Positions 35,849 to 43,189 of a stretch of 64,000 nucleotides of DNA are shown piece by piece. The stretch is from Ruegeria marisrubri (GTDB lineage Bacteria; Pseudomonadota; Alphaproteobacteria; Rhodobacterales; Rhodobacteraceae): positions 496,001 through 560,000 of the forward strand of contig NZ_LQBQ01000001.1 of assembly GCF_001507595.1 (NCBI RefSeq), written 5' to 3'. The position numbers and the translations under genes were made by a program. The stretch's first letter is position 1. Every line of letters begins with the position of its first letter. The notes beneath the pieces are model-generated. The model was not told the DNA's origin and did no database searches. It worked only from the letters and a program-made list of their open reading frames with translations.

Positions 35849-36943
35849 ATGGCGGTGATTACTCCGTCGCGCCGTGTGCGCAAAACCCCGTTCACGCCCG
35901 GAGTGGAGGCTGCGGGGGTTGGTGGATATACGGTCTACAACCACATGCTTTTGGCGACGTTTTTCGAAAGCGTCGAGGCCGATGCCGCGCATCTGAAACA
36001 ACATGTCCAGGTGTGGGACGTGGCCTGTGAACGGCAGGTTCAGATCAAGGGGCCGGACGCCCTGCGGCTGATGAAGATGCTCAGCCCGCGCGACATGGAC
36101 CGGATGCAGGCCGATCAGTGTTACTACGTGCCGACAGTGGACCACCGGGGGGGGATGCTGAACGATCCGGTGGCGGTGAAGCTGGCCGACGATCATTACT
36201 GGCTGTCCGTTGCGGACGGGGATCTGTGGCAGTTCGCTCTGGGGATCGCTATTGCGCATGGGCTGGATGTCGAAATCGACGAGCCGGATGTGTCGCCCCT
36301 GGCGGTTCAGGGACCCAAGGTCGACGATTTGATGGCACGCGTTTTCGGCGAGGAGGTGCGAGAGATCAGGTTCTTCCGCTACAAACGGCTCCCCTTCCAA
36401 GGACGTAAGTTCGTGGTGGCCCGGTCGGGATGGTCCAAGCAGGGCGGTTTTGAAATCTATGTGGAAGGCTCGGAATACGGCATGCCGCTTTGGGATGCCC
36501 TGTTCGCGGCCGGGGAGGATCTGAACGTGCGGGCCGGTTGTCCGAACAACATTGAACGGATCGAAAGCGGGCTTCTGAGCTTTGGCAGCGACATGAGGCG
36601 GGACAACACGCCTTATGAATGTGGCCTTGGGCGTTTCTGCAATTCGCCCGAGGAATACATCGGCAAGGCCGCGCTGGCCGAGCAGGCCAAAAACGGGCCG
36701 CCACGTCAGATTCGCCCGTTGGTGATCGAAGGCGAGATCGGGCTCTGCACCGGGTCATGGCCGCTGTTGGCTGAGGGGCGTCAGGTGGGGCAGGTTGCCT
36801 CGGCCGTCTTCTCTCCGGAGTTCGGGGTGAACGTGGCCATCGGCATGGTGGACCGCTCTCACTGGGCGCCGGGAACGCGAATCGAGATCGAAACGGAACA
36901 CGGAATGCGGTGGGCCGTGGTGCAGGAGAAGTTCTGGAGGTAG
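35849..36943 (+). CDS. dmdA: Dimethylsulfoniopropionate demethylase
   Basis: 364-residue GcvT-fold methyltransferase, the exact length of Ruegeria DmdA, that moves a methyl group from DMSP to tetrahydrofolate, giving methylmercaptopropionate. Distinctive DmdA blocks are present: SRRVRKTPF near the N-terminus, GYTVYNHMLL, VWDVACERQVQIKGPDALRL, and NVAIGMVDRSHWAPG near the C-terminus. Plain glycine-cleavage T proteins lack the first of these. GAGGAG precedes ATG 35849. acuI follows, as in Ruegeria pomeroyi. A post-stop element (copy D) begins on its last base. Confidence 0.93.
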   Translation: MAVITPSRRVRKTPFTPGVEAAGVGGYTVYNHMLLATFFESVEADAAHLKQHVQVWDVACERQVQIKGPDALRLMKMLSPRDMDRMQADQCYYVPTVDHRGGMLNDPVAVKLADDHYWLSVADGDLWQFALGIAIAHGLDVEIDEPDVSPLAVQGPKVDDLMARVFGEEVREIRFFRYKRLPFQGRKFVVARSGWSKQGGFEIYVEGSEYGMPLWDALFAAGEDLNVRAGCPNNIERIESGLLSFGSDMRRDNTPYECGLGRFCNSPEEYIGKAALAEQAKNGPPRQIRPLVIEGEIGLCTGSWPLLAEGRQVGQVASAVFSPEFGVNVAIGMVDRSHWAPGTRIEIETEHGMRWAVVQEKFWR

Positions 36944-36994
36944 GCGCGACGAGGTCGCGCCGCCTCCGGCGGGAGTATTTGGGAAAAGATGAAG
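36943..36994 (+). repeat. Post-stop hairpin-plus-tail element, copy D (after dmdA)
   Basis: Perfect 8-bp stem GGCGCGAC (36943-36950), loop GAG, GTCGCGCC (36954-36961), beginning on the last base of the dmdA stop. The tail GCCTCCGGCGGGAGTATTT (36962-36980) continues GGGAAAAGATGAAG to 36994. The tail is nearly identical to copy A although the stems differ. Confidence 0.75.
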
Positions 36995-37038
36995 ATGTGG
37001 GGTGCGCACGGGCGGCCTCGACGAAAAGGAGAGAGATC

Positions 37039-38034
37039 ATGTTCAACGCGTTGGTGGTTGAAAAAGATGAAGAAAGCGGTCAGGTGACCGCGTCGGTCAA
37101 GCAGCTTTCGGAAGACGTTTTGCCGAATGGTGAGGTGACCGTGGCGGTCGAGTATTCGACCGTGAACTACAAGGATGGCCTGTGCCTGAGTCCCAATGGC
37201 GGCGGGCTGGTTCGGAAGTACCCACATGTCCCGGGCATCGACTTTGCCGGAACGGTCGAGGCCTCTTCCGACGACCGCTACAAGCCGGGTGACAAGGTGG
37301 TTCTGACCGGTTGGCGCGTGGGTGAGGCGCATTGGGGCGGATATTCGCAGAAGGCCAACGTGCTGGCGGATTGGCTGGTGCCGTTGCCCGAGGGGCTGAC
37401 CACCCGGCAGGCCATGGCGGTGGGCACCGCAGGCTTTACCGCGATGCTGGCGGTGATGGCGCTTGAGGATCACGGGTTGCAACCGGGGCAGGGTCCGGTC
37501 CTGGTAACCGGCGCCGCTGGTGGCGTGGGTTCGGTGGCGACGGCCATTCTGGCCAATCTCGGTTACGAGGTGGCGGCTGTCACCGGGCGCCCCGAGACCG
37601 GCGATTACCTGAAATCCCTCGGTGCTGCGACCATCGTGCCGCGCGAGGAACTGAACGAGACCACCAAGCGGCCGCTGGAGAGCGAAACCTGGGCTGGTTG
37701 CGTGGACGCCGTCGGCGGCGCGATGCTGGCGCGGGTGCTGGGGCAGATGAAATATGGCGCCTCGGTTGCCGCCGTTGGTCTGGCTGGCGGCGCGGCCTTG
37801 CCCGCGACCGTGATACCCTTTTTGTTGCGCGGGGTGAACCTGCTGGGCATCGACAGCGTCATGCAGCCCTACGAAAATCGCGTCCGCGCATGGAAGCGCA
37901 TCGCGACTGACCTGCCGATGGACAAGCTCGAGGCGATGGTGCAGCCCGCCACGCTGGGTGATCTGCCGCAGCTGGGCGCAGACATTCTGAAGGGCAAGGT
38001 CAAAGGGCGCGTCGTCGTCGACGTGAACGCCTGA
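37039..38034 (+). CDS. acuI: Acryloyl-CoA reductase (NADPH)
   Basis: 331-residue zinc-free medium-chain dehydrogenase/reductase of the YhdH/AcuI type: NYKDGLCLSPNGG, PHVPGIDFAGTVE, and the NADPH site VTGAAGGVGSVA. It reduces toxic acryloyl-CoA, from DMSP cleavage or acrylate, to propionyl-CoA. GAAAAGGAGAGAG precedes ATG 37039. It is 95 bp after dmdA with element D between, so it may be partly terminated upstream. The terminator at 38054 ends the arm. Confidence 0.93.
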   Translation: MFNALVVEKDEESGQVTASVKQLSEDVLPNGEVTVAVEYSTVNYKDGLCLSPNGGGLVRKYPHVPGIDFAGTVEASSDDRYKPGDKVVLTGWRVGEAHWGGYSQKANVLADWLVPLPEGLTTRQAMAVGTAGFTAMLAVMALEDHGLQPGQGPVLVTGAAGGVGSVATAILANLGYEVAAVTGRPETGDYLKSLGAATIVPREELNETTKRPLESETWAGCVDAVGGAMLARVLGQMKYGASVAAVGLAGGAALPATVIPFLLRGVNLLGIDSVMQPYENRVRAWKRIATDLPMDKLEAMVQPATLGDLPQLGADILKGKVKGRVVVDVNA

Positions 38035-38053
38035 ACCGATGCCTTGACCTGAT

Positions 38054-38093
38054 GGCTGTCCGGCGACCCGTCGGGCAGCCGCTGCTGTTTTTT
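38054..38093 (+). terminator. Probable terminator of the dmdA-acuI arm
   Basis: GGCTGTCCGGCG (38054-38065), loop ACC, CGTCGGGCAGCC (38069-38080): 12 pairs with two G-T wobbles. A six-T run follows after 7 nt (38088-38093), so the geometry is slightly loose. Confidence 0.6.
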
Positions 38094-38224
38094 CGGAAGA
38101 AAACAAAAAAAGCCGCGAAACTGTTCTCGCCATTGCCACATTTCCCCGGCTAGATTGCTATACATCCCATTTCCGATGGCTTATGACCCATCCGAACAGC
38201 ACCTGAATACGGGGAGTGAGCAGC

Positions 38225-38788
38225 ATGTCTGACGATTTCGAACTGGACACCGATGACCTGAAACGCCGCATGGAAGGCGCGATGGCGAACCTGCGGACCG
38301 AATTCGCCTCGTTGCGAACGGGGCGGGCGTCGGCCTCGATGCTGGATCCGATCATGGTCGACGCTTACGGCTCGATGACCCCGATCAACCAGGTCGGCAC
38401 GGTGAATGTGCCCGAACCTCGGATGGTCACCATTAATGTCTGGGACAAGTCCTTGGTCGGAAAGGTCGAAAAGGCGATCCGGGAAAGCGGTCTGGGCATC
38501 AATCCGCAGCTCAACGGCACCATCATCATGCTGCCGATTCCCGAACTGAACGAAGAGCGCCGCCGCGAGTTGACCAAGGTGGCCGGCCAATATGCGGAGC
38601 ATGCGCGCGTGGCCATCCGCAATGTGCGCCGTGACGGTATGGATCAGATCAAGAAGGCCAAGGCTGACGGTATGTCCGAGGATGACCAGAAATTCTGGGA
38701 AAGCGAAGTCCAGGATCTGACCGACGAGATGATCAAGGCCGTGGATGCTGCGCTTGAGACCAAGCAAGCCGAGATCATGCAGGTCTGA
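38225..38788 (+). CDS. frr: Ribosome recycling factor
   Basis: 187-residue RRF that splits post-termination ribosomes with EF-G. The block [19 protein letters not shown] and C-terminal [19 protein letters not shown] are typical. Start ATG 38225, GGGAG 11-13 nt upstream. It opens the envelope cluster; the usual tsf-pyrH genes are not directly upstream, where the acuI terminator lies. uppS begins 9 bp after. Confidence 0.96.
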   Translation: MSDDFELDTDDLKRRMEGAMANLRTEFASLRTGRASASMLDPIMVDAYGSMTPINQVGTVNVPEPRMVTINVWDKSLVGKVEKAIRESGLGINPQLNGTIIMLPIPELNEERRRELTKVAGQYAEHARVAIRNVRRDGMDQIKKAKADGMSEDDQKFWESEVQDLTDEMIKAVDAALETKQAEIMQV

Positions 38789-38797
38789 ACCGAGGTC

Positions 38798-39529
38798 ATG
38801 TCCAGGGATCCCAAAATCGAATCTCCTGTTGGTCCGCGCCACGTCGCCATCATCATGGATGGCAATGGCCGCTGGGCGCAGGCACGGGGTCGGCCGCGGC
38901 TGTTCGGGCACCACGCTGGTGCCCGGCGCGTGCGCGAAGTGGTCGAGGCCTGTCCGCGATTGGGAATCGAATACCTGACGATCTTTGCTTTCTCGACCGA
39001 GAACTGGAAGCGTACGCAGGTCGAGGTGGCCGGGCTGATGAGCCTGTTCCGGCGCTATATCGCCAAGGAAACGCGGGCGCTAGCGGCGAACAACGTGCGA
39101 GTGCGCTTTATCGGCGATCGGGTGCGCCTCGACACGAAACTGGTGGAACTGATGGATGCGCTCGAGGCGCAGACCTGCGGCAATACCGGTGTCAACCTGA
39201 CGGTGGCGCTGAACTATGGCGGGCGGGACGAGGTGGCCCGGGCCACCAAGAGGCTTGCGCAGGATGTTGCGGAAGGCAAGCTCAGGCCCGAAGACGTTGA
39301 TGAAGAAACGCTGCCAAAATACTTGGATACCTGCGTTTTGCCGGATCCGGATCTGGTGATCCGCACGAGCGGCGAGGCCCGGATTTCGAACTTCCTGCTC
39401 TGGCAGTCGGCCTATGCCGAATACGAATTCATCGACACGTTGTGGCCGGATTTCACCGCCGCCGAACTGGAGCGTCTCTGTCGGAGTTTTGGAACCCGCG
39501 AACGAAGGTTCGGGAAGGTCCCAGCATGA
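38798..39529 (+). CDS. uppS: Undecaprenyl diphosphate synthase
   Basis: 243-residue cis-prenyltransferase making the C55 lipid carrier. HVAIIMDGNGRWAQARG contains the catalytic Asp of the family, STENWKR and the C-terminal DPDLVIRTSGEARISNFLLWQ and EYEFIDTLWPDF are conserved substrate-binding regions. GAGG precedes ATG 38798. Its stop overlaps the cdsA ATG by 4 bp. Confidence 0.96.
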   Translation: MSRDPKIESPVGPRHVAIIMDGNGRWAQARGRPRLFGHHAGARRVREVVEACPRLGIEYLTIFAFSTENWKRTQVEVAGLMSLFRRYIAKETRALAANNVRVRFIGDRVRLDTKLVELMDALEAQTCGNTGVNLTVALNYGGRDEVARATKRLAQDVAEGKLRPEDVDEETLPKYLDTCVLPDPDLVIRTSGEARISNFLLWQSAYAEYEFIDTLWPDFTAAELERLCRSFGTRERRFGKVPA

Positions 39530-40308
39530 ACGAGGGCCGTTGGTCTGACCTCGCAGCCCGAACCGGGTCCGCCTTGGTTCTGATCGCCGTGGGCGCGGTC
39601 GAAGTCTGGCTGGGCGGGATTTGGTTCGAGGCATTCATCGCTATAGTCTGTGCGCTGATGATCTGGGAACTCGTCCGAATGGTCGAACCGGAGCGGTTCG
39701 GCGTTGCCGTCCAACTGGGACTTTTGACCGCGTTTGCGGTCGTGTTGAGCTACCACATGCCCTCCGTTTTCACGCTGCCCCTGCTTCTGGCGCCCGCTCT
39801 GGTCGGGGCAGGGCAGGTCGGCGCATATCGGGGGCTCTACGCTGTCTTTGCAATCTGGATTACGGCGGCGGGGCTCGGCTTCATCTCGATACGCGAGTCC
39901 ATGGGGTTCGGCTGGATGGTGTGGCTTATCTCGGTCGTCGTGGTGACTGATGTGGCCGGGTATTTCGCTGGCAAGGCACTGGGCGGCCCCAAATTCTGGC
40001 CCAGGGTGAGCCCGAAAAAGACATGGTCGGGCACTGCAGGCGGATGGGTTGCGGCGGCGCTCGTGGGCGTGGGCTTTGCAGCTTACTACGAACTGGGCTT
40101 CGGGCTGGTGGTCGTCTCGGTTCTGACTTCCATGGCAAGCCAGGCCGGCGACATTGCCGAAAGCGCGATCAAGCGCACGGTCGGGGTGAAGGACAGCTCA
40201 AACCTCATTCCCGGCCATGGAGGATTCATGGACCGGTTTGACGGCATGATGGGGGCGGCGGTGTTCGTTCTGATTGCAGGGCTGATTTACTCGCCCGGAG
40301 CCATGTAA
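39526..40308 (+). CDS. cdsA: Phosphatidate cytidylyltransferase
   Basis: 260-residue polytopic membrane enzyme that makes CDP-diacylglycerol from phosphatidate and CTP. The CdsA signature is seen near the C-terminus: SAIKRTVGVKDSSNLIPGHG then GFMDRFDGM, with the metal-binding Asp residues. Start at ATG 39526 overlapping the uppS stop (ATGA); the longer frame to 39442 lies in uppS. Its TAA overlaps the dxr ATG. Confidence 0.95.
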   Translation: MNEGRWSDLAARTGSALVLIAVGAVEVWLGGIWFEAFIAIVCALMIWELVRMVEPERFGVAVQLGLLTAFAVVLSYHMPSVFTLPLLLAPALVGAGQVGAYRGLYAVFAIWITAAGLGFISIRESMGFGWMVWLISVVVVTDVAGYFAGKALGGPKFWPRVSPKKTWSGTAGGWVAAALVGVGFAAYYELGFGLVVVSVLTSMASQAGDIAESAIKRTVGVKDSSNLIPGHGGFMDRFDGMMGAAVFVLIAGLIYSPGAM

Positions 40309-41480
40309 TGCGAAAGGTTTCAATATTCGGCGCGACCGGATCGATCGGTCAGAACACCATCGACCTGATCGCTCGCGAGCCGGAGCGCTATGACGTGGTG
40401 GCGCTGACCGGCGGCGCGAATGTAAGCCAGTTGGCCAAGGACGCGATCCGTTTGGGCGCCGACGTGGCCGTGACGGCCTATGACGAAAATCTGGACGATC
40501 TGCGGGCGGCCTTGGCCGGCAGCGGGATCGAGGCCGCGTCGGGGCAAACCGCGCTGGTCGAGGTCGCGTCGCGCCCGGCTGACTGGGTGATGTCGGCCAT
40601 CGTGGGATCGGCCGGGTTGGCGCCCGGGATCGAAGCGTTGAAGCAAGGCGCAACGCTCGCGTTGGCCAACAAGGAAACCTTGGTTTGCGCCGGCCGGCTT
40701 GTGCTGGAGACCGCGCGCCGGCATGGGGCCGGATTGCTACCGGTCGACAGCGAGCATTCCGCCGTTTTCCAGGCCCTCGTCGGCGAGGACATGTCCGCGG
40801 TCGAGCGCATCATCATCACTGCGAGCGGCGGTGCTTTTCGTGACTGGCCGATCGAGGATCTGGCCCGCGCGACGGTCGAACAGGCGTCGTGCCATCCGAA
40901 CTGGAACATGGGGCAACGGATCACGATCGACAGCGCATCGATGTTCAACAAGGCGTTGGAAGTCATAGAAACACATGAATTTTTCGGGGTAGAACCGGAC
41001 CGGATCGAGGTTCTGGTGCATCCTGAATCCATGGTGCACGCGCTGGTCGGGTTCCGTGACGGAGCCCTGATGGCGCATCTGGGCGCGCCGGACATGCGCC
41101 ATGCCATCGGCTATGCTCTGCACTGGCCGGAAAGGCGCGACCTGCCCGTCGAGCGGCTGGATCTGGCCAAATTGGGACAGTTGCATTTCAGGACGCCGGA
41201 CGAGAGCAGGTATCCCGCACTTCGCCTCGCCCGTGAGGTTATGGAACGTGGCGGCCTTGCCGGAGCAGCCTTCAATGCGGCCAAGGAGCGCGCGCTGGAT
41301 CTGTTCATTGACCGCAAGATCGGGTTTCTGGAGATGGCCGATCGCGTAGAGGCGGTCCTGAGCCGCTTTGAAATGGACAATGGTTTGCTTGATCTCCCCA
41401 TGACACTTGATAACGTTCTTGAAACGGACCATCTGGCACGTAGGTGGTTGGACGAGGCCGTGGTTACGCGAGCAGGTTAG
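40308..41480 (+). CDS. dxr: 1-deoxy-D-xylulose 5-phosphate reductoisomerase
   Basis: 390-residue NADPH enzyme, second step of the MEP isoprenoid pathway. GATGSIGQNT is the NADPH site, LPVDSEHSA holds the metal-binding Asp and Glu, and HPNWNMGQRITIDSASMFNK the catalytic loop. It starts within the cdsA stop (TAATG). It supplies isoprenoid precursors for the uppS product two genes upstream. Confidence 0.96.
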   Translation: MRKVSIFGATGSIGQNTIDLIAREPERYDVVALTGGANVSQLAKDAIRLGADVAVTAYDENLDDLRAALAGSGIEAASGQTALVEVASRPADWVMSAIVGSAGLAPGIEALKQGATLALANKETLVCAGRLVLETARRHGAGLLPVDSEHSAVFQALVGEDMSAVERIIITASGGAFRDWPIEDLARATVEQASCHPNWNMGQRITIDSASMFNKALEVIETHEFFGVEPDRIEVLVHPESMVHALVGFRDGALMAHLGAPDMRHAIGYALHWPERRDLPVERLDLAKLGQLHFRTPDESRYPALRLAREVMERGGLAGAAFNAAKERALDLFIDRKIGFLEMADRVEAVLSRFEMDNGLLDLPMTLDNVLETDHLARRWLDEAVVTRAG

Positions 41481-41484
41481 GAAT

Positions 41485-42840
41485 TTGGATATTTTTTCTT
41501 TGATCCCCCAATTTGGCGGTTTTGTTTACACGGTGGTTGCCTTCGTGGTGGCGCTTTCGGTCATCGTCGCGGTGCATGAATTTGGCCACTATATCGTCGG
41601 AAGATGGTCGGGCATTCACGCCGAGGTGTTTTCCGTGGGTATGGGCCCGGCGCTGTGGAGTCGTACCGACAAGCGCGGAACGCGATGGCAAATCGCAGCC
41701 TTTCCGTTTGGGGGCTATGTCAAGTTCCTCGGCGATTCCAACGCCGCCTCGGGCAAGGATAGCGAAACGATTGCCGAGATCTACCTGCGCGATCCAGAAG
41801 AATTGCGGCGGACAATGCATGGTGCGCCCTTGTGGGCGCGCACGGCAACGGTTGCTGCGGGCCCGGTGTTCAACTTCATCCTCTCCGTTCTGGTTTTCGG
41901 CCTGGTCTTCTGGAGCCAGGGGCAACCCAAGGACCCGCTGACCGTCGGCACGCTTTACCCGTTGCCGGGGGCGGTTCAGGAACTGCAGGTCGGGGATGAA
42001 ATTGTCGCGATCGAAGAGATTCCGGTGCCGGGTTTCGGCGGCGAGGACGGCAGTTGGTCGAAATTCGTGAAAGCGCTGCCTGTCCAGCCGACTCTGGAAT
42101 ACAAGGTGCTGCGCGATGGTCAGGAACTGACGGTAAATGGTCCTTGGCTGTTCCCGCCTCGAATCCAGCAACTGGCTCCGCAAAGCGCCGCCATGGATAG
42201 CGGTCTGGCGGTCGGCGACGTCATTGTAGCAGTGGATGGAGAGCCGATATTCGCCTTTGAACAACTAAAGGAGAAGGCCGAAGGTTCGGATGGGCGCCCG
42301 TTGTTGCTGACTGTCTGGAGAGACGGTGCGGAACTCGAGTTTGCGCTGGCGCCGAGACGCACGGATGAGCCCAAACCCGGCGGCGGATTCGTCACGCGGT
42401 GGAGGATCGGAATTGTTGGCGGTATGGCACTGGAGCCGGCGACAGAGCCGACAGGGTTCGGCACTGCTCTGGTTGGCGGTGCATTGCAGACGTTGCAGGT
42501 CATCGAAGGATCGCTGTCGGGAATCTGGCACATGGTCACCGGCGCGATCAGCACCTGCAACATTTCCGGACCCATCGGGATTGCGGAAACTTCGGGCGAA
42601 ATGGCGAGCCAAGGCGCGCAGAGCTTTGTATTTTTCATTGCGGTGCTTTCTACCGCAGTGGGGCTACTGAATCTCTTTCCCATTCCGGCGCTGGATGGCG
42701 GCCATCTGCTGTTTTACGCCTACGAGGCGGTGTCGGGACGTCCGCCCAGCGACGCGGCCTTGCGGGTGCTGATGGCGATCGGGATTACGATAATCCTGTC
42801 ATTGATGGTGTTCGCCCTGAGCAACGACATTTTCTGCTGA
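41485..42840 (+). CDS. rseP: RIP metalloprotease RseP
   Basis: 451-residue site-2 intramembrane protease. Zinc motif HEFGH (VHEFGHYIVG) in the first helix, a PDZ-type central region and the second metal site near NLFPIPALDGGH. It cleaves membrane-bound anti-sigma factors and signal-peptide remnants. No ATG is near; TTG 41485 is the best start, with GCAGG 8 nt upstream and 4 bp after the dxr stop. The ATG at 41407 lies inside dxr. Confidence 0.93.
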   Translation: MDIFSLIPQFGGFVYTVVAFVVALSVIVAVHEFGHYIVGRWSGIHAEVFSVGMGPALWSRTDKRGTRWQIAAFPFGGYVKFLGDSNAASGKDSETIAEIYLRDPEELRRTMHGAPLWARTATVAAGPVFNFILSVLVFGLVFWSQGQPKDPLTVGTLYPLPGAVQELQVGDEIVAIEEIPVPGFGGEDGSWSKFVKALPVQPTLEYKVLRDGQELTVNGPWLFPPRIQQLAPQSAAMDSGLAVGDVIVAVDGEPIFAFEQLKEKAEGSDGRPLLLTVWRDGAELEFALAPRRTDEPKPGGGFVTRWRIGIVGGMALEPATEPTGFGTALVGGALQTLQVIEGSLSGIWHMVTGAISTCNISGPIGIAETSGEMASQGAQSFVFFIAVLSTAVGLLNLFPIPALDGGHLLFYAYEAVSGRPPSDAALRVLMAIGITIILSLMVFALSNDIFC

Positions 42841-42930
42841 GCAAGGTACACTGCGCCAAACTCTGGCCATATTCGCTGGATAGAATGCCGGAAAACAGGA
42901 ACTATCCATGCGAACGCAGGCGGGCGAGAC

Positions 42931-43059
42931 ATGCCAAAAACTCTTGAGAATTCCTATCGTGGCCTGAGCCTATTGATGACCTTGAACTGGGACCGTTTCC
43001 TTAGCTTTGGTGCAATTGTCCTGGCTCTTGCATTGGGGGCCTATGTGGCGTCCCTGTGA
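42931..43059 (+). CDS. Candidate small membrane protein, 42 residues
   Basis: ORF of 43 codons between rseP and bamA, below usual gene-calling limits. A soluble N-terminus of about 18 residues with TLNWDRFLSF leads into one hydrophobic helix (GAIVLALALGAYVASL). GGCGGGCGAG lies 5 nt upstream. The hydrophobic end and clean codon use suggest a real single-pass protein, but there is no family assignment. The terminator at 43087 would close the transcript just after it. Confidence 0.5.
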   Translation: MPKTLENSYRGLSLLMTLNWDRFLSFGAIVLALALGAYVASL

Positions 43060-43086
43060 TTCCCTCCAGCAGGTGTAAGACAACGA

Positions 43087-43109
43087 AACGCGGCCCGACG
43101 GGCCGCGTT
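43087..43109 (+). terminator. Terminator between rseP region and bamA
   Basis: AACGCGGCCC (43087-43096), loop GAC, GGGCCGCGTT (43100-43109), a perfect 10-bp stem, followed by GTTGCTTTGTGCTTTT. It separates the frr-rseP run from bamA. Confidence 0.75.
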
Positions 43110-43123
43110 GTTGCTTTGTGCTT

Positions 43124-43152
43124 TTGACAACCTTTGGCAATGTGGGTACTCA
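43124..43152 (+). promoter_or_regulatory. bamA promoter
   Basis: TTGACA (43124-43129), 17-bp spacer, TACTCA (43147-43152), just after the terminator and 38 bp before the bamA ATG. This gives bamA-skp-fabZ-lpx their own transcription start. Confidence 0.6.
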
Positions 43153-43189
43153 GCTTTTAACGTCTCAAAAGAGCTGGGTAGTGATAACA

